A stretch of 64,000 bases of DNA from Odiellus spinosus (taxonomy: Eukaryota > Arthropoda > Arachnida > Opiliones > Phalangiidae): NCBI GenBank assembly GCA_963920705.1, contig OY987234.1:4619351-4683350 (forward strand), read 5' to 3'. Each line of letters opens with the position of its first letter. Positions within the stretch are counted from its first letter, which is position 1. A program made the translations under genes and the position numbers. Shown here one piece after another: positions 21,482-34,900 of the stretch. The notes beneath the pieces were generated by a model. The model was not told the origin of the DNA and made no database searches. It saw only the letters and a list, made by a program, of their open reading frames with translations.

Positions 21482-22690
21482 CAGGCTGGGAAATAAGGCG
21501 GTTTTACTGGACAAAAGTCCAGTTTAAAAATTAGCTGGGCCAGTTTAAAAATTAAATGCTTGGGGGGTCTACTGGCCACAAGGCCAGTTAATTAATTCCA
21601 AAATTTTGTTTTGTTTCTTAGCCTAGGTCATAGTACTACGTCATAATGACAGTTTGTCAATCTCATGAAACCAAAAATATATATAAAAACAGAAAGTGAA
21701 TAACACGGCGCCTTTCCTACCTTTTCCAAAGGAAAACATGAAAAGATAGGGGCAAGGGGGGGATGACAGGGGCGGTTGATCCGCCTCATTTTCAACTACC
21801 AATCAAATTCGAACTAGGTTAGCTCATTGGAAACGTCATTTACGTGATGTAACAAACCGAAAATAGTTTTGGTACGCTAGCGGCTCCTGGCGAGTCCCGG
21901 GAGTGTTAGGGAACTAGGAAGTTAGAATTCGTCTGCTCAACTAGGCTAAAGTTCGTATTTTTGGTTTAACGGTTTCTTTTGCCAACTTGCCTTATCGCGC
22001 GTCTCTTTAATTAAGTTTAATTGATACCGAGACTGTGTTGTGTTTGTTATTGAAATGCCTCGAAAAAAAACAGCAGAACAGATAGCTTTTTCAGCCCAAA
22101 AGCCGAAAAATCAGAGCACCCAATATAATTTCTACGCAAAAGTTGGCCGGAATGTTGGTTTACAGACAATGGAAATATCAAAATATTCAAAATCTAAAAC
22201 AGATTTTCGTAATGTGGCAGTCCAGTTTGATACCCTTGTAATGAAATGTGACAAAATACTTGCTAAATTAATCTCTGACATTCTGATTCTGACTAGCCAC
22301 CTTAGATCACATCACATTAAGCCTTGGAACTAAACTATCACAGACCGCCCGGCAGACGACGCGAAAGTAAAAAAAATAAGTGAAGTTAGGGAACTACATT
22401 TTTTAGCCTATTTACGCATGTACCTTGTGTAAAACTACGCGACAGTAAATCTCCGCCGCGGCGAATGACTAACTCCTCCCATCACTCTGTATGGGGGTCG
22501 GAAATATAGAGCCGACTCTTGGAAAACTATCTTTTCATGTTATGGGTTAGGCGCCGTGTTATTCACTTTCTGTTTTTATATATATTTTTGATGAAACTTG
22601 TAACTGGCCAATGTCCAGTTTTTTAATTAAACTGCTTGGGCTCTACTGGCCACAAGTCCAGTTTAAAAATAATCCTTATTTCCCAGCCTG
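21482..22690. mobile_element. hAT-like non-autonomous element, 1.2 kb, 8-bp target duplication
   Basis: Ends CAGGCTGGGAAATAAGG and inverse; perfect 8-bp duplication CTACAAAA at 21474-21481 and 22691-22698, as for hAT transposons. Subterminal ACTGG(C)C...CCAGT phrases are repeated on both sides. A second inverted repeat nested inside (about 21684-22593, ATATAAAAACAGAAAGTGAA and inverse) frames the interior. An open frame 22040-22333 (97 aa, or 92 from the ATG at 22054) starts MPRKKTAEQIAF and is basic; no transposase motif seen. Confidence 0.8.
22054..22333 (+). CDS. Hypothetical ORF inside hAT-like element
   Basis: About 92 residues from ATG 22054, basic N terminus (MPRKKTAEQ), then a region with MEISKYSKSKTDFRN. 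I do not recognise a BED finger or catalytic residues, so it is not a visible hAT transposase. It may be a captured or chance frame. It is enclosed by the nested inverted repeats of the element. Confidence 0.3.
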
Positions 22691-22765
22691 CTACAAAAGG
22701 AATAAAGCAGGGCCCCTCCGATGACTAAAATTGCAATAAACACGCCATAATTTTTCTCTCGTTAT

Positions 22766-22766
<1 letters not shown>

Positions 22767-22808
<42 letters not shown>
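22767..22808. repeat. Poly-A tract, about 40 bases
   Basis: Uninterrupted A run followed by ATGGGGTAAGT. No retrotransposon body is recognisable immediately upstream, which is the hAT-like element end. Confidence 0.9.
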
Positions 22809-22811
<3 letters not shown>

Positions 22812-22927
22812 GGTAAGTAAGCTAATGTAAAAGTTATTTAAGTTATTCAGGCTTTCTAAAAGTCTTGTACAGATTTGACAGTTTTAAATAAAAACAATGA
22901 TGACAAAGTAAACCGTAAACCAATATA

Positions 22928-23142
22928 CATAGTTTTCAGTAAAGGGGCAAAAGATAATTCCACCCCTCTTACCCAGCTTTGCTTTCATTCCCAGGTTGCC
23001 AGGAGCTTGTGAGTGCAGTTCAGAACAGATCAGTTTCAAAACTGAACTCTAGCCTGCCCTTTCCCTCTGCACTCACAAGTGGTTGGCAACATGGGGGGAA
23101 CGGCACTTACCCCCTTTAGTGAAAACTATGTATAACTTTAGG
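22928..23142. mobile_element. MITE-like inverted repeat
   Basis: TACATAGTTTTCAGTAAAGG on the left and the near-inverse CCCTTTAGTGAAAACTATGTA on the right, with inner pairs GTTGCCAG / TGGCAAC, CTTGTGAGTGCAG / CTGCACTCACAAG and CAGTTTTGAAACTG-type pairing at the centre. No open frame. Confidence 0.65.
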
Positions 23143-23154
23143 GTCACTAAAGGA

Positions 23155-24592
23155 TTGCCAACCACGAAAATCAATTTACCGCGAAAGAGCAGTTAAAAAC
23201 CCGCGAAAATTCGGGAAAAGCCGCGAAACTTCAAAATTGTTCTATACATTTATATTTTGCTATTGTGAATACAGTCCAGCATTGTTTTTAATTTATTTGA
23301 TTGAAAAAAAATTCTATCTTAGATTCTTAACAATTTAATCATTTTGATCCAATAAAGGGCAAGGTTTCCGATAACCGACCCCCCTCCCCCCATATAACGA
23401 TGGTTTTGAACTAATTAGGACCTCGGGAGTTTAGAAAAAAATACTTAAAAAAATCTTCAACCATCGGAAGTTTGAGAACAACGCATTTCAAAATTTGAAG
23501 TTTGCATGTTAAATCCCATAGATTCTAACCCAAATCTAGAATGAACAGCACCCAACTACTGTCAGTAACTGTAAGGTTTGACATTTTACCAGGTTTAATG
23601 TGATATTGCTCAGTCGGTACTCACCAATTGAACGTTAATGGAGTAATTCCCTTTCCTATCTAAATACGCGTTTTTCTCCATAACAGGTGCTTTTATATTT
23701 ACATGCGTGCAGTCAATAGCACCTACCACATCGGGGAATGCGCAGCGAGTGGCAAATGACCTCTGTCAGGGAAAGGGTTGTTACTCATGTGCCATTCTAA
23801 TTGGGGCTTACCTATCTTTAATACCTTCACTTCTCGAACTTCAGCATCTTCGAGGGGCCATCGAATGAGATGTCTCTTAACGGCAATAAGAGCATTGGTA
23901 ACACGCTCAATGGCCCTACTAACAGAAGGTTGGCTCATGCCATGCTCGTAGTTGCTAGCTACCACACGCTGGAAACTTCCTGAGCCATAAAACAACAGTG
24001 CCGCAAGAACTTCATCCTCAACAGTCAAAACATAGAGACCTTCGATGTACTGTTTTGATAGCTGTAACGTCGGTCGTAACTCTTCACATAATGCGCGTAC
24101 ATTTTCCTTCGTAAATCGGTACTGCAATAGGAACTCCCTGTCTGGCAAAAGGAAGGCATTTCTCCTAAAGCGCTATTACTCAGACCAAGAAGGATCCTTC
24201 TTGCTCAGACCCAGACCGTCAGACGAGAAAGTGGAAAACGGGGGTCGGTCGAAGCCTATTTTGAAGATTGGGGGTGTTCCATACATAACATTTAAAAGTT
24301 ATTAACAGCTTTTATGAACTCTTTCGAGTCCGGTGCACGTATGCTCCGAGCTAAAAATCAATTTTGGTTTTAATTTTTTAAGCTATTTGCCTATTACTAT
24401 TAGTTTTCTGATTTTTTTTCCAAGAAAAACCGAAAACCGCGAATTTAAAATCAAAAAACCGCGATTGAAATTAAAAAACCGCGAAATTAAAATCAAAAAC
24501 CGCGAACCCGCGAAGACCAAAAAAAAACCGCGATGACTCGAGAAAAACCGCGAAAATTCGCGGAAAAACCGCGAGGCTGGCAACGCTGAATT
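23155..24592. mobile_element. hAT-like element with internal 'ACCGCGAA' repeats, hosting a Harbinger fragment
   Basis: Left end GGATTGCCAACCACGAAAAT and right end inverse of CAGCGTTGCCAGCCTCGCGG, a typical CAGxGTTGCCA type of end. Both flanks are filled with irregular AAACCGCGAA phrases (23175-23230 and 24430-24575). The middle holds the Harbinger transposase remnant, so one element lies inside the other. Exact ends and target duplication not fixed. Confidence 0.5.
23592..24148 (-). pseudogene. Broken PIF/Harbinger (HARBI1-like) transposase, N-terminal half
   Basis: From ATG at 24148 the frame reads MPDREFLLQYRFTKENVRAL and on through MSQPSVSRAIERV. After a frame change near 23762 it continues RSFATRCAFPDVVGAIDCTH and then NAYLDRKGNYSIN, ending at 23592. 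FPDVVGAIDCTH carries the first catalytic aspartate of the DDE triad of Harbinger nucleases; the remaining catalytic part is absent. GTAAGC...CTGACAG bracket the break and could be a short intron, but the phase does not fit, so I call a frameshift. Consensus knowledge is of the HARBI1/Harbinger family. Confidence 0.8.
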
Positions 24593-24688
24593 TATTCCAA
24601 AACGCGGAATCTTCACTCGAAACTTAACTTGATAAAATCAAAACAATATTTTTTTTTTTTTTTTTTTTCTATGAAATAGTAACTTGAC

Positions 24689-24990
24689 TTAATCAAGAAG
24701 GATCAGATAAGGAGAGGAAAAGTGGGGCTGCGTTGAGTTAGAGAGAGAAGAGCCAACCTCCCACTCGGGTGGAAAGGGGGGATAGAAAATTCTCGAGGTA
24801 AACTGTTGTCACGTGGTCGCTAGCTAGCGCGTCTCATAAAGGATTCGTTTTACCCACGTGACAACAATTTACCACGAAGCATCTCTACCCCCGTCTGTCC
24901 CCGTTCTCCCAGAGTGGGAGTTTAGGCCGACGCAGTAGTTGCCGCGCCGTTCCCACTTTTCCTCTCCTTATCTGATCCTTCTTGACTTAA
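24689..24990. mobile_element. Inverted-repeat MITE
   Basis: TCAAGAAGGATCAGATAAGG, then AGAGGAAAAGTGGG on the left, inverted on the right (24950-24990). Inner pair TTGTCACGTGG / CCACGTGACAA near 24807 and 24853. Its right end is included in the 105-bp tandem duplication. Confidence 0.75.
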
Positions 24991-25127
24991 TGTTTCTAAG
25001 GCTTATTTTGTAGACTGAATATTAGTTTAGGCCGACGCAGTAGTTGCCGCGCCGTTCCCACTTTTCCTCTCCTTATCTGATCCTTCTTGACTTAATGTTT
25101 CTAAGGCTTATTTTGTAGACTGAATAT
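24921..25127. repeat. 105-bp tandem duplication
   Basis: TTTAGGCCGACGCAGTAGTT begins at 24921 and 25026; the two copies are essentially identical through TGTAGACTGAATAT. Covers the right end of the preceding MITE and its flank. Confidence 0.95.
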
Positions 25128-25389
25128 CGTGTCCTGGTCAATGGATTCATGAACCAGTTTATTTATTCCAGGCCAGGGGGTTGTGGGTTGTGGTCATAGT
25201 TAAAAGGTTACTTATTTCTCACCCTGATTCTTGCTAAGACGCTATCATGTAGACCGGAACAATGTCTGCTAAGGTGCTGTAATAGAAACACAAATACATG
25301 TATTTTTACCCTAGAGATAAAGATAACACGGATAACACCAGGCGGCGGCCGTATCGGTCCAGGAAAGAACTGCTGCAACTGCACTGAAC

Positions 25390-25619
25390 CAGGGACGGAA
25401 TTTTTCTTATTAGACAAATGTCCAGAAACCCCCCTAAAAAATTCAAAAGTTATCGGACATTTAACAAAATTACCGGACAATGGTACATTTCTTGCATTGA
25501 AATGTACTTTTTTTTATCGGACATTTGTCCAGTGACCCCCTCTTAAAAATTAAAAGTTATCGGACATTTGGAAAATTTATCGGACAATGACCAGTGGGTT
25601 GTGCTTATTTCCGTCCCTG
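25390..25619. mobile_element. hAT-like MITE (CAGGGACGG family), copy 1
   Basis: 230 bp, ends CAGGGACGGAA and inverse, perfect 8-bp duplication CACTGAAC at 25382-25389 and 25620-25627. Interior has GGACATTTGTCC and AAAAGTTATCGGACATTT phrases in both orientations. Same family as 43831-44069. Confidence 0.9.
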
Positions 25620-25650
25620 CACTGAACTAGAGAAAAAAAACCAAAAACAC

Positions 25651-25768
25651 ACCACCGTCAATCTGCCAGAATACGCCCTAATAAAGCGTATCGTCGCTGG
25701 GTGGATTATTCCACCAGATCCGCGACGAACGATATAGCTATAACCAATTTCAGACTAAGGTAGAAACG
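25651..25768 (+). repeat. Left terminal inverted repeat of the 12.7-kb element
   Basis: About 115 bp, matching the complement of 38228-38346 with few differences, including CTGGGTGGATTATTCCACC, AGATCCGCGA and ATAGCTATAACCAA. The palindromic GGTGGATTATTCCACC could be a transposase binding site (inference). Confidence 0.9.
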
Positions 25769-25930
25769 AACGGATTTATTAATTTTAAGCTGAATAACTA
25801 CACGGTATATGAAAAAAAAATAATTAAAACGAAAAAAATATTAATAATTGCTATACGTGTGTAAATGCGTTTCGTTTTAAATATAACTTTTTAACAGATA
25901 ATCAATTGTGGCGCCCACGTTCATCAAAAC

Positions 25931-28900
25931 GGAATTTTTACAGGGAAATTAATCAATTTAGAAAGTGAACAATATGGGGTTATGGATTATATCTCCGCTC
26001 ACACACATAGGAACTTTCTGAAATTAAAACATATTGTAGAGTATTTAATTATCTATCCAATGGTACTAGCGTCATATCTGGGCCCTAAGCCGTTTTGGAG
26101 TTATTAATAATAATTCACATGGAAAAAAATCTCTACTCAAAAATTCCTACAGAAAATTGTTAGGGGGGTTGACATTTTGGTTAATATCTCCGCTCACACA
26201 CATAGAAACCTCCTGAAATTAAAACATATTGTAGAGTATTTAATTATCTATCCAATGGTACTAGCGTCATATCTGGGCCCTAAGCCGTTTTGGAGTTATT
26301 AATAATAATTCACATAGAAAAAAATCTCTTCTCAAAAATATACATATAGTAAATTGTTAGGGGGGTTGGAATTTCTGCTAATATCTCCGCTCACACACAT
26401 AGGAACCGTCTGAAATTAAAACATATTGTAGAGTATTTAATTATCTATCCAATGGTACTAGCGTCATATCTGGGCCCTAAGCCGTTTTGGAGTTATTAAA
26501 TAATTCACATAGAAAAAAATCTCTACTCAAAAATTCCTACAGAAAATTGTTAGGGGGTTGGCTTTTTGGTTAATATCTCCGCTCACACACATAGGAACCT
26601 TTTGAAATTAAAACATATTGTAGAGTATTTAATTATCTATCCACTGGTAATAGCGTCATATCTGGGCCCTAAGCCGTTTTGGAGTTATTAATAATAATTC
26701 ACATAGGAAAAAATCTCAACTCAAAAATTCCTACAGAAAATTGTTAGGGGGGGTTGGCATTTTGGTTAATATCTCCGCTCACACACATAGGAACCTTTTG
26801 AAATTAAAACATATTGTAGAGTATTTAATTATCTATCCACTGGTACTAGCGTCATATCTGGGCCCTAAGCCGTTTTGGAGTTATTAATAATAATTCACAT
26901 AGAAAAAAAATCTCTACTCAAAAATATACATATAGTAAATTGTTAGGGGGGGTTGGAATTTCTGCTAATATCTCCGCTCACACACATAGGAACCTTTTGA
27001 AATTAAAACATATTGTAGAGAATTTAATTATCTATCCAATGGTACTAGCGTCATATCTGGGCCCTAAGCCTTTTTGGAGTTATTAATAATAATTCACATA
27101 GAAAAAAATCTCTTCTCAAAAATATACATATAGTAAATTGTTAGGGGGGGTTGGAATTTCTGCTAATATCTCCGCTCACACACATAGGAACCGTCTGAAA
27201 TTAAAACATATTGTAGAGTATTTAATTATCTATCCAATGGTACTAGCGTCATATCTGGGCCCTAAGCCGTTTTGGAGTTATTAAATAATTCACATAGAAA
27301 AAAATCTCTACTCAAAAATTCCTACAGAAAATTGTTAGGGGGTTGGCTTTTTGGTTAATATCTCCGCTCACACACATAGGAACCTTTTGAAATTAAAACA
27401 TATTGTAGAGTATTTAATTATCTATCCACTGGTAATAGCGTCATATCTGGGCCCTAAGCCGTTTTGGAGTTATTAATAATAATTCACATAGGAAAAAATC
27501 TCAACTCAAAAATTCCTACAGAAAATTGTTAGGGGGGGTTGGCATTTTGGTTAATATCTCCGCTCACACACATAGGAACCTTTTGAAATTAAAACATATT
27601 GTAGAGTATTTAATTATCTATCCACTGGTACTAGCGTCATATCTGGGCCCTAAGCCGTTTTGGAGTTATTAATAATAATTCACATAGGAAAAAATCTCAA
27701 CTCAAAAATTCCTACAGAAAATTGTTAGGGGGGGTTGGCATTTCGGTTAATATCTCCGCTCACACACATAGGAACCTTTTGAAATTAAAACATATTGTAG
27801 AGTATTTAATTATCTATCCAATGGTACTAGCGTCATATCTGGGCCCTAAGCCGTTTTGGAGTTATTAAATAATTCACATAGAAAAAAATCTCTACTCAAA
27901 AATTCCTACAGAAAATTGTTAGGGGGGTTGGCTTTTTGGTTAATATCTCCGCTCACACACATAGGAACCTTTTGAAATTAAAACATATTGTAGAGTATTT
28001 AATTATCTATCCACTGGTAATAGCGTCATATCTGGGCCCTAAGCCGTTTTGGAGTTATTAATAATAATTCACATGGAAAAAAATCTCTACTCAAAAATAC
28101 CTATATACAGAACATTGTTAGGGGGTTGGCATTTTGGTTAATATCTCCGCTCACACACATAGGAACCTTTTGAAATTAAAACATATTAGAGTATTTAATT
28201 ATCTATCCACTGGTACTAGCGTCATATCTGGGCCCTAAGCCGTTTTGGAGTTATTAATAATAATTCACATAGAAAAAAAATCTCTACTCAAAAATATACA
28301 TATAGTAAATTGTTAGGGGGGGTTGGAATTTCTGCTAATATCTCCGCTCACACACATAGGAACCTTTTGAAATTAAAACATATTGTAGAGAATTTAATTA
28401 TCTATCCAATGGTACTAGCGTCATATCTGGGCCCTAAGCCGTTTTGGAGTTATTAATAATAATTCACATAGAAAAAAATCTCTTCTCAAAAATATACATA
28501 TAGTAAATTGTTAGGGGGGGTTGGAATTTCTGCTAATATCTCCGCTCACACACATAGGAACCGTCTGAAATTAAAACATATTGTAGAGTATTTAATTATC
28601 TATCCAATGGTACTAGCGTCATATCTGGGCCCTAAGCCGTTTTGGAGTTATTAAATAATTCACATAGAAAAAAATCTCTACTCAAAAATTCCTACAGAAA
28701 ATTGTTAGGGGGGTTGGCTTTTTGGTTAATATCTCCGCTCAAACACATAGGAACCTTTTGAAATTAAAACATATTGTAGAGTATTTAATTATCTATCCAC
28801 TGGTAATAGCGTCATATCTGGGCCCTAAGCCGTTTTGGAGTTATTAAAAATAATTCACATAGGAAAAAATCTCAACTCAAAAATTCCTACAGAAAATTGT

Positions 28901-31900
28901 TAGGGGGGTTGGCATTTTGGTTAATATCTCCGCTCACACACATAGGAACCTTCTGAAATTAAAACATATTGTAGAGTATTTAATTATCTATCCAATGGTA
29001 CTAGCGTCATATCTGGGCCCTAAGCCGTTTTGGAGTTATTAAATAATTCACATAGAAAAAAATCTCTACTCAAAAATTCCTACAGAAAATTGTTAGGGGG
29101 GTTGGCTTTTTGGTTAATATCTCCGCTCACACACATAGGAACCTTTTGAAATTAAAACATATTGTAGAGTATTTAATTATCTATCCACTGGTAATAGCGT
29201 CATATCTGGGCCCTAAGCCGTTTTGGAGTTATTAATAATAATTCACATAGGAAAAAATCTCAACTCAAAAATTCCTACAGAAAATTGTTAGGGGGGTTGG
29301 CATTTTGGTTAATATCTCCGCTCACACACATAGGAACCTTCTGAAATTAAAACATATTGTAGAGTATTTAATTATCTATCCAATGGTACTAGCGTCATAT
29401 CTGGGCCCTAAGCCGTTTTGGAGTTATTAAATAATTCACATAGAAAAAAATCTCTACTCAAAAATTCCTACAGAAAATTGTTAGGGGGGTTGGCTTTTTG
29501 GTTAATATCTCCGCTCACACACATAGGAACCTTTTGAAATTAAAACATATTGTAGAGTATTTAATTATCTATCCACTGGTAATAGCGTCATATCTGGGCC
29601 CTAAGCCGTTTTGGAGTTATTAATAATAATTCACATGGAAAAAAATCTCTACTCAAAAATACCTATATACAGAACATTGTTAGGGGGTTGGCATTTTGGT
29701 TAATATCTCCGCTCACACACATAGGAACCTTTTGAAATTAAAACATATTGTAGAGTATTTAATTATCTATCCACTGGTACTAGCGTCATATCTGGGCCCT
29801 AAGCCGTTTTGGAGTTATTAATAATAATTCACATAGAAAAAAAATCTCTACTCAAAAATATACATATAGTAAATTGTTAGGGGGGGTTGGAATTTCTGCT
29901 AATATCTCGGCTCACACACATAGGAACCTTTTGAAATTAAAACATATTGTAGAGAATTTAATTATCTATCCAATGGTACTAGCGTCATATCTGGGCCCTA
30001 AGCCGTTTTGGAGTTATTAATAATAATTCACATAGAAAAAAATCTCTTCTCAAAAATATACATATAGTAAATTGTTAGGGGGGGTTGGAATTTCTGCTAA
30101 TATCTCCGCTCACACACATAGGAACCGTCTGAAATTAAAACATATTGTAGAGTATTTAATTATCTATCCAATGGTACTAGCGTCATATCTGGGCCCTAAG
30201 CCGTTTTGGAGTTATTAAATAATTCACATAGAAAAAAATCTCTACTCAAAAATTCCTACAGAAAATTGTTAGGGGGGTTGGCTTTTTGGTTAATATCTCC
30301 GCTCACACACATAGGAACCTTTTGAAATTAAAACATATTGTAGAGTATTTAATTATCTATCCACTGGTAATAGCGTCATATCTGGGCCCTAAGCCGTTTT
30401 GGAGTTATTAATAATAATTCACATAGGAAAAAATCTCAACTCAAAAATTCCTACAGAAAATTGTTAGGGGGGTTGGCATTTTGGTTAATATCTCCGCTCA
30501 CACACATAGGAACCTTCTGAAATTAAAACATATTGTAGAGTATTTAATTATCTATCCAATGGTACTAGCGTCATATCTGGGCCCTAAGCCGTTTTGGAGT
30601 TATTAATAATAATTCACATGGAAAAAAATCTCTACTCAAAAATACCTATATACAGAACATTGTTAGGGGGTTGGCATTTTGGTTAATATCTCCGCTCACA
30701 CACATAGGAACCTTTTGAAATTAAAACATATTGTAGAGTATTTAATTATCTATCCACTGGTACTAGCGTCATATCTGGGCCCTAAGCCGTTTTGGAGTTA
30801 TTAATAATAATTCACATAGAAAAAAAATCTCTACTCAAAAATATACATATAGTAAATTGTTAGGGGGGGTTGGAATTTCTGCTAATATCTCCGCTCACAC
30901 ACATAGGAACCGTCTGAAATTAAAACATATTGTAGAGTATTTAATTATCTATCCAATGGTACTAGCGTCATATCTGGGCCCTAAGCCGTTTTGGAGTTAT
31001 TAATAATAATTCACATAGAAAAAAATCTCTTCTCAAAAATATACATATAGTAAATTGTTAGGGGGGGTTGGAATTTCTGCTAATATCTCCGCTCACACAC
31101 ATAGGAACCGTCTGAAATTAAAACATATTGTAGAGTATTTAATTATCTATCCAATGGTACTAGCGTCATATCTGGGCCCTAAGCCGTTTTGGAGTTATTA
31201 AATAATTCACATAGAAAAAAATCTCTACTCAAAAATTCCTACAGAAAATTGTTAGGGGGTTGGCTTTTTGGTTAATATCTCCGCTCACACACATAGGAAC
31301 CTTTTGAAATTAAAACATATTGTAGAGTATTTAATTATCTATCCACTGGTAATAGCGTCATATCTGGGCCCTAAGCCGTTTTGGAGTTATTAATAATAAT
31401 TCACATAGGAAAAAATCTCAACTCAAAAATTCCTACAGAAAATTGTTAGGGGGGGTTGGCATTTTGGTTAATATCTCCGCTCACACACATAGGAACCTTT
31501 TGAAATTAAAACATATTGTAGAGTATTTAATTATCTATCCACTGGTACTAGCGTCATATCTGGGCCCTAAGCCGTTTTGGAGTTATTAATAATAATTCAC
31601 ATAGGAAAAAATCTCAACTCAAAAATTCCTACAGAAAATTGTTAGGGGGGGTTGGCATTTCGGTTAATATCTCCGCTCACACACATAGGAACCTTTTGAA
31701 ATTAAAACATATTGTAGAGTATTTAATTATCTATCCAATGGTAATAGCGTCATATCTGGGCCCTAAGCCGTTTTGGAGTTATTAATAATAATTCACATAG
31801 GAAAAAATCTCAACTCAAAAATTCCTACAGAAAATTGTTAGGGGGGTTGGCTTTTTGGTTAATATCTCCGCTCACACACATAGGAACCTTTTGAAATTAA

Positions 31901-34900
31901 AACATATTGTAGAGTATTTAATTATCTATCCACTGGTACTAGCGTCATATCTGGGCCCTAAGCCGTTTTGGAGTTATTAATAATAATTCACATAGAAAAA
32001 AAATCTCTACTCAAAAATATACATATAGTAAATTGTTAGGGGGGGTTGGAATTTCTGCTAATATCTCCGCTCACACACATAGGAACCTTTTGAAATTAAA
32101 ACATATTGTAGAGAATTTAATTATCTATCCAATGGTACTAGCGTCATATCTGGGCCCTAAGCCGTTTTGGAGTTATTAATAATAATTCACATAGAAAAAA
32201 ATCTCTTCTCAAAAATATACATATAGTAAATTGTTAGGGGGGGTTGGAATTTCTGCTAATATCTCCGCTCACACACATAGGAACCGTCTGAAATTAAAAC
32301 ATATTGTAGAGTATTTAATTATCTATCCAATGGTACTAGCGTCATATCTGGGCCCTAAGCCGTTTTGGAGTTATTAAATAATTCACATAGAAAAAAATCT
32401 CTACTCAAAAATTCCTACAGAAAATTGTTAGGGGGTTGGCTTTTTGGTTAATATCTCCGCTCACACACATAGGAACCTTTTGAAATTAAAACATATTGTA
32501 GAGTATTTAATTATCTATCCACTGGTAATAGCGTCATATCTGGGCCCTAAGCCGTTTTGGAGTTATTAATAATAATTCACATAGGAAAAAATCTCAACTC
32601 AAAAATTCCTACAGAAAATTGTTAGGGGGGGTTGGCATTTTGGTTAATATCTCCGCTCACACACATAGGAACCTTTTGAAATTAAAACATATTGTAGAGT
32701 ATTTAATTATCTATCCACTGGTACTAGCGTCATATCTGGGCCCTAAGCCGTTTTGGAGTTATTAATAATAATTCACATAGGAAAAAATCTCAACTCAAAA
32801 ATTCCTACAGAAAATTGTTAGGGGGGGTTGGCATTTCGGTTAATATCTCCGCTCACACACATAGGAACCTTTTGAAATTAAAACATATTGTAGAGTATTT
32901 AATTATCTATCCAATGGTACTAGCGTCATATCTGGGCCCTAAGCCGTTTTGGAGTTATTAAATAATTCACATAGAAAAAAATCTCTACTCAAAAATTCCT
33001 ACAGAAAATTGTTAGGGGGGTTGGCTTTTTGGTTAATATCTCCGCTCACACACATAGGAACCTTTTGAAATTAAAACATATTGTAGAGTATTTAATTATC
33101 TATCCACTGGTAATAGCGTCATATCTGGGCCCTAAGCCGTTTTGGAGTTATTAATAATAATTCACATGGAAAAAAATCTCTACTCAAAAATACCTATATA
33201 CAGAACATTGTTAGGGGGTTGGCATTTTGGTTAATATCTCCGCTCACACACATAGGAACCTTTTGAAATTAAAACATATTGTAGAGTATTTAATTATCTA
33301 TCCACTGGTACTAGCGTCATATCTGGGCCCTAAGCCGTTTTGGAGTTATTAATAATAATTCACATAGAAAAAAAATCTCTACTCAAAAATATACATATAG
33401 TAAATTGTTAGGGGGGGTTGGAATTTCTGCTAATATCTCCGCTCACACACATAGGAACCTTTTGAAATTAAAACATATTGTAGAGAATTTAATTATCTAT
33501 CCAATGGTACTAGCGTCATATCTGGGCCCTAAGCCGTTTTGGAGTTATTAATAATAATTCACATAGAAAAAAATCTCTTCTCAAAAATATACATATAGTA
33601 AATTGTTAGGGGGGTTGGAATTTCTGCTAATATCTCCGCTCACACACATAGGAACCGTCTGAAATTAAAACATATTGTAGAGTATTTAATTATCTATCCA
33701 ATGGTACTAGCGTCATATCTGGGCCCTAAGCCGTTTTGGAGTTATTAAATAATTCACATAGAAAAAAATCTCTACTCAAAAATTCCTACAGAAAATTGTT
33801 AGGGGGGTTGGCTTTTTGGTTAATATCTCCGCTCAAACACATAGGAACCTTTTGAAATTAAAACATATTGTAGAGTATTTAATTATCTATCCACTGGTAA
33901 TAGCGTCATATCTGGGCCCTAAGCCGTTTTGGAGTTATTAAAAATAATTCACATAGGAAAAAATCTCAACTCAAAAATTCCTACAGAAAATTGTTAGGGG
34001 GGTTGGCATTTTGGTTAATATCTCCGCTCACACACATAGGAACCTTCTGAAATTAAAACATATTGTAGAGTATTTAATTATCTATCCAATGGTACTAGCG
34101 TCATATCTGGGCCCTAAGCCGTTTTGGAGTTATTAAATAATTCACATAGAAAAAAATCTCTACTCAAAAATTCCTACAGAAAATTGTTAGGGGGGTTGGC
34201 TTTTTGGTTAATATCTCCGCTCACACACATAGGAACCTTTTGAAATTAAAACATATTGTAGAGTATTTAATTATCTATCCACTGGTAATAGCGTCATATC
34301 TGGGCCCTAAGCCGTTTTGGAGTTATTAATAATAATTCACATAGGAAAAAATCTCAACTCAAAAATTCCTACAGAAAATTGTTAGGGGGGTTGGCATTTT
34401 GGTTAATATCTCCGCTCACACACATAGGAACCTTCTGAAATTAAAACATATTGTAGAGTATTTAATTATCTATCCAATGGTACTAGCGTCATATCTGGGC
34501 CCTAAGCCGTTTTGGAGTTATTAAATAATTCACATAGAAAAAAATCTCTACTCAAAAATTCCTACAGAAAATTGTTAGGGGGTTGGCTTTTTGGTTAATA
34601 TCTCCGCTCACACACATAGGAACCTTTTGAAATTAAAACATATTGTAGAGTATTTAATTATCTATCCACTGGTAATAGCGTCATATCTGGGCCCTAAGCC
34701 GTTTTGGAGTTATTAATAATAATTCACATAGGAAAAAATCTCAACTCAAAAATTCCTACAGAAAATTGTTAGGGGGGGTTGGCATTTCGGTTAATATCTC
34801 CGCTCACACACATAGGAACCTTTTGAAATTAAAACATATTGTAGAGTATTTAATTATCTATCCAATGGTACTAGCGTCATATCTGGGCCCTAAGCCGTTT

